A stretch of 64,000 nucleotides of DNA from an uncultured Paracoccaceae bacterium (GCA_947493335.1 CANLQO010000001.1:62001-126000), one strand, 5' to 3'. Positions 35,573-45,100 are shown, numbered from the stretch's first letter. Numbers and translations are program-made. Notes: generated by a model not told the origin, from the letters alone.

Positions 35573-35908
35573 TTAAGGTGCCGGGTTGATTTCTGTTTCC
35601 AGAAACCGCTCGAACGCGTCGAGATCTATCCCCTCCATCTGACCAAAGCCCTTCATCCAGACTGAGGCATCGCGCAGCGCATCAGGTTCAAGCTTGCACC
35701 ACTTTACCCGCCCGCGCTTTTCCTGAGAGATCAGCCCGGCGGCCGTCAGCACACCCAGGTGTTTGGAAATGGCGGCCAGCGACATCTCGAACGGGGCGGC
35801 AACGTCAGTGACGGCCATGTCATCCTCGAGCAGCATGGCAAGGATGGCGCGGCGCGTCGGATCGGCCAAGGCCGCAAAGGTGGCATCTAGCGATGGTGTC
35901 ATGGTCAT
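35573..35908 (-). CDS. ArsR-family transcriptional regulator
   Basis: A 111-aa winged-helix protein from the ATG at 35908; an upstream in-frame TTG would add five residues. ALADPTRRAILAML, the recognition helix EMSLAAISKHLGVLTAAGLI and the wing KRGRVKWCKLEPDAL match the ArsR subgroup often encoded beside AHSA1/SRPBCC genes. There is no metal-binding CxC motif. It stands alone and converges on the rpmE terminator, so its target is unknown. Confidence 0.85.
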   Translation of the reverse strand: MTMTPSLDATFAALADPTRRAILAMLLEDDMAVTDVAAPFEMSLAAISKHLGVLTAAGLISQEKRGRVKWCKLEPDALRDASVWMKGFGQMEGIDLDAFERFLETEINPAP

Positions 35909-36055
35909 GGGATTACGCGCCAAAGGGTGGAAACGTCAACCAGATGGTTGAATATCACCGGCCCGCCAGATGTGCCATTGCAGCATCAAATCGGATGCCT
36001 TGAAGCGGTGTAATACATTTAGAAAACAACAAGTTAGTTGGGTTTCTGCGGTTGC

Positions 36056-36084
36056 TTGACTCTGTCCCGGCGCAACCCTAAACC
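36056..36084 (+). promoter_or_regulatory. Candidate promoter of the atp (Fo) operon
   Basis: TTGACT (36056-36061) and TAAACC (36079-36084) are 17 bases apart, ending 30 bases before the atpI start. It rests on consensus matching only. Confidence 0.45.
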
Positions 36085-36114
36085 ACAGCTAACTTCGCAA
36101 AGGGGTCTTTTGAC

Positions 36115-36468
36115 GTGTCTGACGACAAAATTCCCGCCGACGACAAGGCCCGGTTGGCCGCGTTAGAGGCGAAACTGGCCGAACGGCGCGCGCCGCAAGA
36201 GGTCAAGCACCACAGCGAAGAACATTATTCGCAGGCCCAACTGGCCTGGCGCATGGTGATCGAATTAGTGGCCGGTCTGGGGATCGGATTTGGCATCGGA
36301 TACGGGCTGGACAGCCTGTTCGGGACAACCCCGATCTTTCTGGTGCTTTTCATATTCTTCGGCCTCGCGGCGGGTGTGAACACCATGCTGCGGTCGGCCA
36401 AGGAAGTGCAAAGAAAACAGCTGGCGGCCGAAGCCGCAAAGCAAGAGGACGAACAACGTGGCGACTGA
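36115..36468 (+). CDS. atpI: ATP synthase accessory protein AtpI
   Basis: A 117-aa protein with a GTG start and AAAGGGG upstream. A charged helical N-terminus (1-45) leads to two membrane helices (about 47-70 and 75-95) separated by [14 protein letters not shown], as in the AtpI / AtpZ group, and ends in a charged tail. AtpI assists assembly of the c-ring and Mg2+ supply. It overlaps atpB by 11 bases. Confidence 0.85.
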   Translation: MSDDKIPADDKARLAALEAKLAERRAPQEVKHHSEEHYSQAQLAWRMVIELVAGLGIGFGIGYGLDSLFGTTPIFLVLFIFFGLAAGVNTMLRSAKEVQRKQLAAEAAKQEDEQRGD

Positions 36469-37210
36469 TGCAAAATCCGAAGGCGGTCTTGTTTTTCACC
36501 CACTGGACCAATTCATCGTCAAACCGCTGTTTGGCGATGGCCCTGTTGGTCTGATGACCGTCACCAATGTGACCCTGTGGATGGGGATCGCGGTGTTGGC
36601 AATCATCGGCGTCTTCGTTCTGGGCAGCCGTGGTCGTGCGACAATCCCGACCCGGATGCAGTCAATCGCAGAGCTGATCTATGGCTTCATCTACAAGATG
36701 GTTGAAGATGTGACCGGCAAGGATGGGGTGAAGTACTTCCCCTACATCATGACGCTTTTTGTGTTCATCCTGTTCGTGAACTATCTGGCGCTGCTGCCGA
36801 TGTCCTATTCGCCGACCTCGATGATTGCGGTGACCGCGATCATGGGCTTTGGCGTGTTCATCTGCGTCACGATCCTGGGCTTTGTGCTGAACGGTGCGGC
36901 CTTCCTGGGCCTTTTCTGGATGAAAGACGCGCCGCTGGTCCTGCGCCCGATCATCGCAGTGATCGAGGTCATTTCCTACTTTGTCCGCCCCGTCAGTCAC
37001 TCGATCCGTCTTGCAGGCAACATCATGGCCGGACACGCAGTCATCAAGGTGTTCGCAGGCTTTGCCGCGCTGACGCTGGTGTCGCCCGTCGCGATCCTGG
37101 GCATTACTGCCATCTACGGGCTTGAGGTCCTTGTGGCCGGTATCCAGGCTTATGTTTTCACCATTTTGACGTGCGTCTATCTGAAAGACGCGCTGCATCC
37201 CGCTCACTAA
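36458..37210 (+). CDS. atpB: ATP synthase Fo subunit a
   Basis: A 250-aa membrane protein with a GTG start. [12 protein letters not shown] opens the protein, [13 protein letters not shown] is mid-sequence, and [14 protein letters not shown] contains the essential Arg of the proton half-channels. Helices 5-6 end [30 protein letters not shown], typical of alphaproteobacterial subunit a. It forms the proton path against the c-ring. Confidence 0.96.
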   Translation: MATDAKSEGGLVFHPLDQFIVKPLFGDGPVGLMTVTNVTLWMGIAVLAIIGVFVLGSRGRATIPTRMQSIAELIYGFIYKMVEDVTGKDGVKYFPYIMTLFVFILFVNYLALLPMSYSPTSMIAVTAIMGFGVFICVTILGFVLNGAAFLGLFWMKDAPLVLRPIIAVIEVISYFVRPVSHSIRLAGNIMAGHAVIKVFAGFAALTLVSPVAILGITAIYGLEVLVAGIQAYVFTILTCVYLKDALHPAH

Positions 37211-37269
37211 TCAGGTTTGGTGGGCGGATTGCCCACCTTTCGAAACTTCCAATCGTAAGGAGATACACA

Positions 37270-37494
37270 ATGGAAGGCGAACTCGCACACATCGGCGCTG
37301 GTCTGGCTGCAATCGGTTCCGGCGCTGCCGCAATCGGTGTTGGTACAGTTGCTGGCAACTACCTCGCAGGCGCCCTGCGCAACCCATCTGCGGCTGCGTC
37401 GCAGACCGCAACCCTGTTCATCGGCCTGGCATTTGCAGAAGCCCTGGGGATCTTCGCGTTCCTCGTGTCGCTCCTGCTGATGTTCGCCGTCTAA
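37270..37494 (+). CDS. atpE: ATP synthase Fo subunit c
   Basis: A 74-aa hairpin membrane protein starting at the ATG at 37270, with AAGGAG upstream. Helix 1 is Gly/Ala-rich ([21 protein letters not shown]), the polar loop is ALRNPS, and Glu57 in [13 protein letters not shown] is the proton-carrying carboxylate. No sodium-binding pattern is seen, so the ring should be proton driven. Confidence 0.97.
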   Translation: MEGELAHIGAGLAAIGSGAAAIGVGTVAGNYLAGALRNPSAAASQTATLFIGLAFAEALGIFAFLVSLLLMFAV

Positions 37495-37570
37495 GAACAA
37501 CACCCATATCCTTACGTCTGGCTGGGCGAGACCGCCCGGCCAGTAAAATCCAAGGTATTCGGGGGCCATC

Positions 37571-38119
37571 ATGGCAACAGAAACAACAGAAGCCACAGCC
37601 GGAGCCTGCGTCGACGCAGGTGGAAGCGCCATTGGCATGCCGCAGCTTTGTGCGGACTGGATGCCGAACCAGATTTTCTGGCTCGTGATCTCGCTGATCG
37701 TGATCTACTTTGTGATGTCGCGCATCGCATTGCCGCGCATCGGGGCGGTGCTGGCCGAACGGTCGGGCACGATCACAAATGATCTGGCCAAGGCCGAAGA
37801 CCTCAAGCTGCAAGCCGTCGAAGCAGAAGCCGCCTATGAAAAGGCATTGGCCGACGCCCGGACGGAAGCCAGCAAGATCGTGGCCGAAGCCCGCGCCGCA
37901 ATCCAGTCTGATCTGGATGCAGAGCTGGCGAAAGCCGACGAAAAGATTTCAGCACAGACCGCGGAGAGCGAAAAGGCAATCGCCGAGATCCGCGCCAGTG
38001 CAGCCGATAGCATCAAGACTGTCGCCAAGGATGTGGCCAAATCGCTGGTCAGCGCCATGGGCGGCACCGCAGATGCCAAGACAGTCACCGCGGCTGTCAC
38101 CGCAAAGATGAAGGGATAA
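37571..38119 (+). CDS. atpF': ATP synthase Fo subunit b' (second stator stalk chain)
   Basis: A 182-aa protein with one membrane helix (about 36-55, [17 protein letters not shown]) and a long charged coiled coil. The N-terminal 30 residues are a Cys-containing, Gly/Ala-rich stretch ending [14 protein letters not shown], which is typical of the b' chain of photosynthetic and related alphaproteobacteria. It pairs with AtpF to form the peripheral stalk. It is 4 bases from atpF. Confidence 0.92.
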   Translation: MATETTEATAGACVDAGGSAIGMPQLCADWMPNQIFWLVISLIVIYFVMSRIALPRIGAVLAERSGTITNDLAKAEDLKLQAVEAEAAYEKALADARTEASKIVAEARAAIQSDLDAELAKADEKISAQTAESEKAIAEIRASAADSIKTVAKDVAKSLVSAMGGTADAKTVTAAVTAKMKG

Positions 38120-38123
38120 GATC

Positions 38124-38678
38124 ATGCGTTTTCTGACCCCGCTGTTCATCTTTGCCGCGTCACCTGCCTTTGCCGCAAGTGGCCCGTTTGTGTCGCTCAA
38201 GAACACTGACTTTGTCGTCCTGATCGCCTTTCTGATCTTTGTCGGCATCCTGCTTTACTTCAAAGTGCCGTCCAAAGTGGGCGAGATGCTGGATGCCCGG
38301 TCCGCAAGCATCAAGGCCGACCTCGACGAAGCGCGCAGCCTGCGCGAAGAAGCGCAGTCGCTTCTGGCCTCTTACGAGCGCAAGCAGAAGGAAGTCCAAG
38401 AGCAAGCTGATCGGATTGTCGCCTCGGCCAAGGAAGAGGCGCAGAACGCCGCGACGGCCGCCAAGGACGAGATCAAAGCATCCGTCGCCCGCCGTCTGGC
38501 TGGCGCAGAAGAGCAGATCGCAAGCGCGCAAGCCGCTGCCGTCAAAGAGGTCAAGGATCAGGCCGTTCTGGTCGCCGTGGCTGCCGCCAAGGACGTCATG
38601 GCCAAGCAGATGGATGCGAAAGCAGCTGGTGCTTTGATCGACGATGCGATTGAGATGGTTGGCAAGCAACTGCACTAA
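38124..38678 (+). CDS. atpF: ATP synthase Fo subunit b
   Basis: A 184-aa protein: an N-terminal hydrophobic leader ([19 protein letters not shown]) that could be a signal peptide, a membrane helix [20 protein letters not shown], the conserved [24 protein letters not shown], then a coiled coil. It closes the Fo operon. The F1 genes are not in the window, as usual for Rhodobacteraceae, where Fo and F1 operons are separate. Confidence 0.94.
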   Translation: MRFLTPLFIFAASPAFAASGPFVSLKNTDFVVLIAFLIFVGILLYFKVPSKVGEMLDARSASIKADLDEARSLREEAQSLLASYERKQKEVQEQADRIVASAKEEAQNAATAAKDEIKASVARRLAGAEEQIASAQAAAVKEVKDQAVLVAVAAAKDVMAKQMDAKAAGALIDDAIEMVGKQLH

Positions 38679-38703
38679 GCGTGACATCACCACAGACTTG
38701 ATG

Positions 38704-38730
38704 AACCCGGTCCATGTGGCCGGGTTTTTT
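38704..38730 (+). terminator. Terminator of the Fo operon
   Basis: A 7-bp stem (AACCCGG with CCGGGTT) encloses a 9-base loop and runs into TTTT, 25 bases after atpF. It abuts the stop of the convergent quinone-reductase gene. Confidence 0.8.
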
Positions 38731-39482
38731 CATGTGCGGCGGATAAAGGGGCTGTGGCTGGGCGCATCGGGCCGAAGCCGTCCTGCGGCGTCAAAGTCTG
38801 TATCGGTGTTGAACGGCAACGTCGGGCGGGTATCCCAATCGGCGATGATGTCGTGCTGGGTGGCCAAAACGCGCGTCAGTCGGTCCTGCAAGGCCGCCTT
38901 GTCCGCGCCTTCAAAATAGCCGTGAACGCCATGGGTCAGGACCGGGTCCTTCACCGCATAGCCGCAGTAGCGAAAGGTGTAGGCCAGCGGCCAAAGAAGC
39001 AGGCGGGCGTCGCCCTCTTTCCCATCGGGTCCGCATTCGTCAGCCTCGGCCCCGGTTGAGACGCAAAAGAGCACCTCTTTCCCGCGCCCCATACCGGTGT
39101 CAAAGCGGGTGTCGACGTCGTGCAATGCGCCATGGGCAAGGCAACGGTCGGTCCAGCCCTTGATCATTGCCGGTGGGGCGAACCACCACATTGGAAAGTG
39201 CATAATGATCCGGTCGGCCACGCGGATCTTGGTGATCTCATTGGCGACGACGGCGGGAAAGAGATCATCGGCGGCGGCTTTTTCCTGCGCTTTGAGTGGG
39301 TCAAACGGGCCGTCAGTGCGAAAGTGCGCGGCCCGTTCGGCGGGGTCGAAATCCATCCGGTAAAGATCGGACCATAGCAACCCGCCGCCCAGATCGGTGA
39401 CAGCGGTAGAGGACGCCCGCGCCCAATCCATCGTGAATGACGTTGGTTCAGGGTGGGCAGAGACGATCAGCGTCGTGGTCAT
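38730..39482 (-). CDS. NAD(P)H dehydrogenase (quinone), flavodoxin-like fold
   Basis: A 250-aa flavoprotein of the NQO1/MdaB/KefF family. TLIVSAHPEPTSF is the phosphate loop, MHFPMWWFAPPAMIKGWTDR the flavin-contact region, and the late GVHGYFEG is also typical. It probably reduces quinones by two electrons using NAD(P)H. It starts directly after the stop of the FCD regulator gene, so both are likely one transcript. The C-terminal 35 residues appear disordered. Confidence 0.85.
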   Translation of the reverse strand: MTTTLIVSAHPEPTSFTMDWARASSTAVTDLGGGLLWSDLYRMDFDPAERAAHFRTDGPFDPLKAQEKAAADDLFPAVVANEITKIRVADRIIMHFPMWWFAPPAMIKGWTDRCLAHGALHDVDTRFDTGMGRGKEVLFCVSTGAEADECGPDGKEGDARLLLWPLAYTFRYCGYAVKDPVLTHGVHGYFEGADKAALQDRLTRVLATQHDIIADWDTRPTLPFNTDTDFDAAGRLRPDAPSHSPFIRRT

Positions 39483-40250
39483 CTAGCGCTTGTTCTCAAC
39501 TTCGAACCGCTTTTGGGCGTAAAGTTCGTTCTTCTCGGCCTTTTGGTGGCCGAAAAGCGCGGTTTCGACAAAGTTGAGGTGGCTTTCAACCGCGCCACGG
39601 GCGGCTGCGGGGTCGCGCGCCTGCAAGGCGTCGTTGATCGCGCGGTGCTGGTCCAGAAGCTGGTCGCGGGTCAGGCGCTGCTTGAACATGATGGCGCGGT
39701 TGTAGAACACGCCTTCGCGCAGAAGCTCGTACATGGAGCGCATCATATGCAGCATGACGATGTTATGGCTCGCCTCAATAATGGCGAGGTGAAAATCGGC
39801 GTCGAGCTGCGCCTCATCCGCCGGGTTCCGCTTGGTGTGGGCGGATTCCATCTTGGCGAAGATCGTGTCGATCACCTTGAGGTCCGTGTCACTGCCGAAC
39901 TGGGCTGCGCGGGCCGCGGCGAGCCCCTCCATATCGCGGCGAAAGCTGATGTAATCAAAAACCGCGCTGTCGTGGGTGGCAAACAATTTGACCAAAGCAG
40001 GGGCAAATGCGTTGCCAAGCACGTCCGCGACAAAAACGCCCGCACCTGCCTTGGACGTCAAAAGGCCACGGTCCTGCAAGTCGGCCAATGCTTCGCGCAG
40101 GGACGGGCGCGAGACGCCCATGCGGTCGGATAACTCACGCTCTGACGGGAGGCGTTCACCGGGGCGCAGGATGCCGCGCAGGATCAACTCTTCGATCTGG
40201 CGGATCACGCCCTGAGACAGTTTTTCCTGTGCGACAGGTTCAAATGGCAT
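39483..40250 (-). CDS. GntR-family regulator, FCD (FadR/PdhR) subgroup
   Basis: A 255-aa protein. The winged helix-turn-helix is residues about 10-78 (RLPSERELSDRMGVSRPSLREALADLQDRGLL). The FCD domain follows with metal-ligand-like residues in DADFHLAIIEASHN and a later AVESHL. PdhR/LldR-like regulators respond to small carboxylates. A palindrome 18 bases upstream of the start suggests autoregulation. The coupled downstream quinone reductase is a likely target. Confidence 0.87.
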   Translation of the reverse strand: MPFEPVAQEKLSQGVIRQIEELILRGILRPGERLPSERELSDRMGVSRPSLREALADLQDRGLLTSKAGAGVFVADVLGNAFAPALVKLFATHDSAVFDYISFRRDMEGLAAARAAQFGSDTDLKVIDTIFAKMESAHTKRNPADEAQLDADFHLAIIEASHNIVMLHMMRSMYELLREGVFYNRAIMFKQRLTRDQLLDQHRAINDALQARDPAAARGAVESHLNFVETALFGHQKAEKNELYAQKRFEVENKR

Positions 40251-40267
40251 ATGGCCCTCCGGCTAAG

Positions 40268-40286
40268 TGGTCAAAGGTTATGACCA
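40268..40286 (-). promoter_or_regulatory. Palindromic operator for the FCD regulator
   Basis: TGGTCAAAGGTTATGACCA is a perfect TGGTCA/TGACCA dyad with 7 bases between arms, 17 bases upstream of the regulator ATG. FadR/PdhR-type proteins bind TGGT...ACCA cores, so this fits an autoregulatory site. Confidence 0.65.
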
Positions 40287-40353
40287 ATTCCGGGGGTCTG
40301 CAACGGCAAAGGGGGCCGCGTGAAGCGACCCCCTTTCCAGCCGGTGGTTAGGC

Positions 40354-41007
40354 TTAGTTCGGTGTGATGATGACCTCGACCCGGCGGTTCTGGGCGCGGC
40401 CCGCATCGGTGAGGTTGGTGGCGACGGGTGCGTCCTCGCCCCGGCCGACAGAGCGGATACGCGACGGCGAGACGCCGGCGTTGATCAGCACAGAAGACAC
40501 GGCCTGCGCGCGGCGCTGCGACAGATCAAGGTTGAAGGCAGCACCACCGACGTTGTCGGTGTGGCCGATCACGTTGACGGTTGAATTTGGATAACGCTGC
40601 AGCGAGTTGGCCAGCGTAAAGAGGTTGTTCTGCGCAACCGGTGACACGGCGGTCGAGTTGGTGGCGAAGGTGATCGCCTCTGGCAGGGTCACTGTCAGGT
40701 TGTTGCCGTTGTTGACGATGCCGACATTGCCGCCAAGCTGCTGGCGCAGCTCTTCTTCCTGCCGGTCAAGCGCGTTGCCGATCCCGGCGCCGATCCCGGC
40801 ACCTACGATGGCGCCCAAAGCGGCCTGCTGGCGACGTTCGCCTTTGTCATCGCCCGTTGCGGCGCCCACAAGCGCGCCAAGTGCTGCACCTGCGGCCGCA
40901 CCGGTGCGGGCCTGACGGTTGTCATTGGGGCCACCGGTGCCAGCGCAAGCCGTCACAAAGGCCAAAGAGCCAGCGGCAAGAACAAGGTTCATACGTGAAA
41001 AAGTCAT
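40354..41007 (-). CDS. OmpA-family peptidoglycan-binding lipoprotein (YiaD-like)
   Basis: A 217-aa protein starting at the ATG at 41007 (a TTG further upstream is possible; neither has a clear ribosome-binding site). A signal sequence ends in the lipobox-like FVTAC. Next is a glycine-zipper region (GAAAGAALGALVGAATG, GAIVGAGIGAGIG), then the OmpA domain with NVIGHTDNVGGAAFNLDLSQRRAQAV and NRRVEVII, whose Asp and Arg bind diaminopimelate. It should anchor in the outer membrane and hold the cell wall. Confidence 0.9.
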   Translation of the reverse strand: MTFSRMNLVLAAGSLAFVTACAGTGGPNDNRQARTGAAAGAALGALVGAATGDDKGERRQQAALGAIVGAGIGAGIGNALDRQEEELRQQLGGNVGIVNNGNNLTVTLPEAITFATNSTAVSPVAQNNLFTLANSLQRYPNSTVNVIGHTDNVGGAAFNLDLSQRRAQAVSSVLINAGVSPSRIRSVGRGEDAPVATNLTDAGRAQNRRVEVIITPN

Positions 41008-41267
41008 AGGGAGGTTTCCGTCCGTAAAGCGCAAATCAGCGCGGTTGTTGTGCCCAACCTATGCCGGAAAGCGCCCTGATATCCAATAACCGGGAAGGAA
41101 TGGGCAAAGTTTCGCTGGCGGTTATCCGGTGACACGGCATGGATGCAGGTGCGCGGGTCCGGTTGCGCTTTGCCCGCAGTGACCCGGTCAGACAGGTTTG
41201 CTATCGGTGCGGGAATTCGTGCGGACTAATCTGCATGGTGCCGAGGGAAAGCTGCGTCACTCATCCG

Positions 41268-41624
41268 CTAGTCATAGGTTTCACCTTCGTCACCTACAAT
41301 TTGTGCGTGAAGCTGTGCTGCCAATGCGCGCATGACACTTCTTTGGTAGCAGTCATGATTGTCGAAATCGCGTGCAGCATTGGTGGAAATCCGCCCTTCA
41401 AACAATCGAAACGCCGGGACCCAGGATTGACTGTGTGCGTCGAATATTTCAACGGCTCCAGGCGTTTGGGGTCTGGAAATTTGTTCTCCGGTCTCGGTGT
41501 TTGTCAGACTGATCGGTGCTGCATCGGCCATCTGAACGTTTTCCGTGCGTGCGACGGCTTCGATCAAGTCGTCGAGGCCGATTGGTTCATTGTTCGCCCG
41601 CTCAATGTGTACGCCGTAACCCAT
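41268..41624 (-). CDS. Hypothetical acidic protein
   Basis: A 118-aa protein not recognised. It begins MGYGVHIERANNEPIGLDDLIEAVART, is acidic, lacks a signal peptide or membrane helix, and contains WVPAFRLFEGRISTNAARDFDN. The composition looks coding, more so than the opposite-strand frame over the same bases. The ribosome-binding site is weak. It is isolated by about 260 bases on either side, in which I see no other gene. Confidence 0.5.
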   Translation of the reverse strand: MGYGVHIERANNEPIGLDDLIEAVARTENVQMADAAPISLTNTETGEQISRPQTPGAVEIFDAHSQSWVPAFRLFEGRISTNAARDFDNHDCYQRSVMRALAAQLHAQIVGDEGETYD

Positions 41625-41886
41625 TTCAACACCTGTCCATCAATCTTGTTTGTCCCGATTTATGTGAACTTTCTGCGTCCTATCAACGTCAATCGGGGCG
41701 CATAAGGGAACGGCCTCCAGAGTGTTGCTGCCCGGCAGATCGGCAATGGATCAGGGTTGCGCTTTTTCCGAGCGGCAGGGGTGAAACTGGTTTTATTCCT
41801 GCAACTTGCAGACTTTTGCCGTGATTGGACACGCGGTGCGGTTGGTGCAGCGGGGCCTTGTCACGCCGACGCCAACCGATCCCGAA

Positions 41887-42723
41887 CTAAGCCACGGCCT
41901 CGGCCCGGGCGCTTTCCCAGGCCAAAAGGGCGCGTTTCACCGGAAGGCCCCAGTGATAGCCGCCCAAGGCACCGGATTTGCGGAGGGCACGGTGGCAGGG
42001 GATCAGGTAGCTGACCGGATTGCGCCCCACGGCGGTGCCGACGGCGCGGACGGCCTTGGGGTGGCCGATGGCCTGCGCGATCTCGGAATAGGTGGTGACC
42101 TGACCGGAGGGGATGGTCAGCAACGCCTCCCACACCTTCAATTGGAAGGGTGCGCCGATCATGTGCAACTGTGTCTCGCCTTTCATCTCGAACGCCGCCG
42201 TGACCCAAGGGGCCAGCGCCGTGGGGTCCTCGACAAAAGCGGCCTTGGGCCAGCGCGATGTCAGATCGGCCATGGCGGGTTCGGCCCCTGCCTCTGCCGC
42301 GAAACCCAGCCCGCAGATGCCCTTGTCGGTGCCCATGACAAGCGCCGGGCCAAAGGGGCTGTCGAACCACCCCCATTTGATCGTCAGACCTGCGCCGCCC
42401 TTGGCGAAATCGCCGGGTGTCATCGCCTCCCACTTGAGGAAAAGGTCGTGCAGGCGGCCGCTGCCCGAAAGCCCCACCTCTGCGGCGGTTTCAAGTGTGG
42501 TGAAATGGTCGCGCAACATCTGCCGGGCATGGTCAAGCTTCAGGTATTGCTGATAACGCTTGGGCGAGACCCCGACCCAGGCGGTAAAGACACGCTGGAA
42601 ATGGGCGGGGCTCATCTGCATTTGCTCGGCAAGATCGGCGAGTGTCACGGTGTCGTCAGCGGCGTCGATCGCTTCGATCGCGCGGCGCATGACCTGATAG
42701 TGATATGTGTGTTCCTGTTCCAT
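41887..42723 (-). CDS. Ada-like AraC / O6-methylguanine-DNA methyltransferase
   Basis: A 278-aa fusion. Residues about 5-100 are an AraC-type helix-turn-helix region (MQMSPAHFQRVFTAWVGVSPKRYQQYLKLDHARQ). Residues about 110-278 are the alkyltransferase with the active site IPCHRAL, where Cys accepts the methyl group, preceded by PSGQVTTYSEIAQAIG. The N-terminal zinc domain of full Ada, which senses methyl phosphotriesters, is absent, so induction by methylation of that Cys is lost. It repairs O6-alkylguanine and may regulate transcription. Confidence 0.9.
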   Translation of the reverse strand: MEQEHTYHYQVMRRAIEAIDAADDTVTLADLAEQMQMSPAHFQRVFTAWVGVSPKRYQQYLKLDHARQMLRDHFTTLETAAEVGLSGSGRLHDLFLKWEAMTPGDFAKGGAGLTIKWGWFDSPFGPALVMGTDKGICGLGFAAEAGAEPAMADLTSRWPKAAFVEDPTALAPWVTAAFEMKGETQLHMIGAPFQLKVWEALLTIPSGQVTTYSEIAQAIGHPKAVRAVGTAVGRNPVSYLIPCHRALRKSGALGGYHWGLPVKRALLAWESARAEAVA

Positions 42724-42784
42724 GCAGCCAATCTAGGGGGCGGGCGCATTGCAGGCGACCCGGAAATTGCGCATACCGGACGTC

Positions 42785-43429
42785 ATGGCAAAGCAGCTTG
42801 ATTATCACACGATCCGCGCGATCTTTACCCGCTTTCAGGACAGCGACCCGGAACCCAAGGGCGAGCTGGAGCATGTGAATGTCTATACGCTTGTCGTGGC
42901 GGTGGCGCTGTCGGCGCAGGCCACGGATGCGGGCGTGAACAAGGCGACGCGGGCGCTTTTTCAGGTGGCAGATACGCCGCAGAAAATGCTGGATCTAGGG
43001 CTGGAGGGGCTGACCGAGCATATCAAGACGATTGGCCTGTTCCGGCAAAAGGCCAAGAATGTCATGAAGCTGAGCCAGATTCTGGTCGATGATTATGGCG
43101 GAGAGGTGCCCAATTCTCGTGCGGCGTTGCAGTCGCTGCCTGGGGTTGGACGCAAGACTGCCAATGTGGTGCTGAACATGTGGTGGGGACAGCCTGCACA
43201 GGCCGTGGACACGCATATCTTTCGCGTGGGCAACCGCACTGGCATCGCGCCGGGCAAGAACGTGGATGTGGTCGAGCGCGCGATTGAAGATCATATCCCG
43301 GCTGATTTTCAGCTTCATGCCCATCACTGGCTAATCCTGCACGGGCGCTATACATGCGTCGCCAGAAAACCCAAATGCGCGGCCTGTATCATCCGCGATC
43401 TCTGCCCTTTTGAGGATAAGAATCTATGA
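42785..43429 (+). CDS. nth: Endonuclease III
   Basis: A 214-aa protein from the ATG at 42785 (MAKQLDYHTIRAIFTRF); an upstream in-frame start is less likely. The helix-hairpin-helix LPGVGRKTANVVLN carries the catalytic Lys, VDTHIFRV the catalytic Asp, and CVARKPKCAACIIRDLC gives the C-X6-C-X2-C-X5-C 4Fe-4S ligands. It removes oxidised pyrimidines and nicks AP sites. It overlaps the kinase gene by ATGA. Confidence 0.95.
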   Translation: MAKQLDYHTIRAIFTRFQDSDPEPKGELEHVNVYTLVVAVALSAQATDAGVNKATRALFQVADTPQKMLDLGLEGLTEHIKTIGLFRQKAKNVMKLSQILVDDYGGEVPNSRAALQSLPGVGRKTANVVLNMWWGQPAQAVDTHIFRVGNRTGIAPGKNVDVVERAIEDHIPADFQLHAHHWLILHGRYTCVARKPKCAACIIRDLCPFEDKNL

Positions 43430-44415
43430 GCTCTTACGACGTCATTGGCATCGGCAACGCAATTGTCGATGTGATTTCCCCTGCCGAGGATACCTTTCTG
43501 GATCATATGGGGATTGAGAAAGGCATCATGCAGTTGATCGAGCGTGACCGGGCCGAGGTGCTTTATGCCGCGATGACCGACCGGACAGAGACACCCGGCG
43601 GATCGGTGGCCAATACTATTGCGGGGCTGGGCGGGCTTGGCCTGTCGACGGCCTTTATCGGCAAGGTGAAGGATGACGCGCTGGGCCGGTTCTATGCCAA
43701 GGGTCTGCAGGATGCGGGCACCGCATTTCCCAACGCGCCGGTGGTTGAGGCAGACGCGCCCACGTCGCGGTCGATGATCTTTGTCTCCCCCGATGGCGAG
43801 CGGTCGATGAACACCTATCTGGGCGCAGGCGCGGATATTGGCAGCGGCGACGTTGCACCAGAGGTGTTTGCAGGCAGCAAAGTGCTGTTTCTCGAAGGGT
43901 ATCTGTTTGACAAGGACGAGGGCAAAACCGCCTTTGCCGCAGCGGCCCAGCAGATGCGGGCGGCGGGCGGCAAGTCAGGCATCACGCTGTCAGACCCGTT
44001 TTGCGCCGACCGGCATCGGGACGACTTCAAGCGGTTGATCGCGGAAGAGATGGATTTTGTGCTGGGCAATGCCGCCGAGTGGACAACGCTTTATGAAACC
44101 GACGATCTGGCCTCTGCGCTGGAACAAGCGGCCGCGGTTTGTGAAACCGTGGTCTGCACCTGTTCAGGTGATCCCGTGATCCTGATCCGGGGTGAGGAAC
44201 GGGCCGAAGTGCCGGTGACAAAGGTGGTGCCGGTCGATGCCACAGGCGCCGGCGACCAGTTTGCCGCCGGGTTCCTTTATGGCTTTGTCACCGGGCGCAA
44301 TCTGGCCGACTGTGGGCGCATGGGTGTCGTGGCGGCGGCAGAGGTCATCGGGCACGTCGGCCCCCGGCCCGAGGCGGATATGACGCAGCTTTTCAAGGAT
44401 GCCGGGCTGCTTTGA
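43426..44415 (+). CDS. Adenosine kinase (PfkB family)
   Basis: A 329-aa ribokinase-type enzyme: VIGIGNAIVDVIS start, PGGSVANTIAGLGGLG sugar site, NTYLGAGADI, and the anion hole DATGAGDQFAAGFLYG with catalytic Asp. The early NAIVDV and the TETPGGS patterns match the bacterial adenosine kinase group common in Rhodobacteraceae. It phosphorylates adenosine to AMP, though other sugar or nucleoside substrates are possible. The 3' end overlaps a convergent gene by 23 bases. Confidence 0.85.
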   Translation: MSSYDVIGIGNAIVDVISPAEDTFLDHMGIEKGIMQLIERDRAEVLYAAMTDRTETPGGSVANTIAGLGGLGLSTAFIGKVKDDALGRFYAKGLQDAGTAFPNAPVVEADAPTSRSMIFVSPDGERSMNTYLGAGADIGSGDVAPEVFAGSKVLFLEGYLFDKDEGKTAFAAAAQQMRAAGGKSGITLSDPFCADRHRDDFKRLIAEEMDFVLGNAAEWTTLYETDDLASALEQAAAVCETVVCTCSGDPVILIRGEERAEVPVTKVVPVDATGAGDQFAAGFLYGFVTGRNLADCGRMGVVAAAEVIGHVGPRPEADMTQLFKDAGLL

Positions 44416-45100
44416 GCCAAAGCGCATCCAGCGCATCAATCTCGTTCACGTCAAAGCGGTCCTCTTCCTTCCAGTACTTGCCGGAGGGCACGACGTAATC
44501 CAGCCGGGCCTCTTGCGCGTGGGCTTGTGCGGCGGCGCCGGTGTCAAAACGGATCGGTGAAAGAGCGTCCAAAGTCTCTGGCGTGGCGCGGGGAAAGACC
44601 AGACGGCTTTCGTCTTGTGACAGGTTGACCATCGCACAGCGGTTCTGCGCAGCCGTGACCATTAACCGCGCGGATTTAGCAGAGAGATCGCGCAGGGTGA
44701 CATCTTTGCGAAGCGGGTCCGGTTCACCGGTGCCATAAAAATGGGTTTGGGCGGATTTTGGATAGACCATATCGCAGCCCAGCATCGCGATGACAGTCGG
44801 GTTGAGCGCGCCAAGCGCCCAATAGGCCGCGGTAAAGGCCATGGTGCCACCGGCGTAGACAAAGCCGCCAAAGCGATTTTGTACGGGGACGTAATCATCG
44901 GCGGTGATGATCTTTTGACCACGCGACAAGGTAACGGGCTGACGCGCGACCGGGAAATCACTGGGGTGGATCAGAAAGTCCCAATCGGGGCGCACGGCCC
45001 AGGCGTTGTTGATTGCAACGATCAGATCGAACGGCGCGCGCGGCCAATGCTGGCAAGCTGTCACGTTGGGGCCGGAGCCGAGGATCAATACTTGTGTCAT
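44393..45100 (-). CDS. Hypothetical protein with Rossmann-like N-terminus
   Basis: A 235-aa protein starting MTQVLILGSGPNVTACQHW at the ATG at 45100 (an ATG at 45109 is also in frame). The opening GSGP motif, the later AINNAW, and VIAMLGCDMVYP resemble the MptE-like/DUF115 group and sialyltransferase-like glycosylation proteins, which bind a nucleotide-linked substrate. I cannot assign a function. It converges on the adenosine kinase gene and overlaps it by 23 bases. Confidence 0.6.
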   Translation of the reverse strand: MTQVLILGSGPNVTACQHWPRAPFDLIVAINNAWAVRPDWDFLIHPSDFPVARQPVTLSRGQKIITADDYVPVQNRFGGFVYAGGTMAFTAAYWALGALNPTVIAMLGCDMVYPKSAQTHFYGTGEPDPLRKDVTLRDLSAKSARLMVTAAQNRCAMVNLSQDESRLVFPRATPETLDALSPIRFDTGAAAQAHAQEARLDYVVPSGKYWKEEDRFDVNEIDALDALWLKAARHP

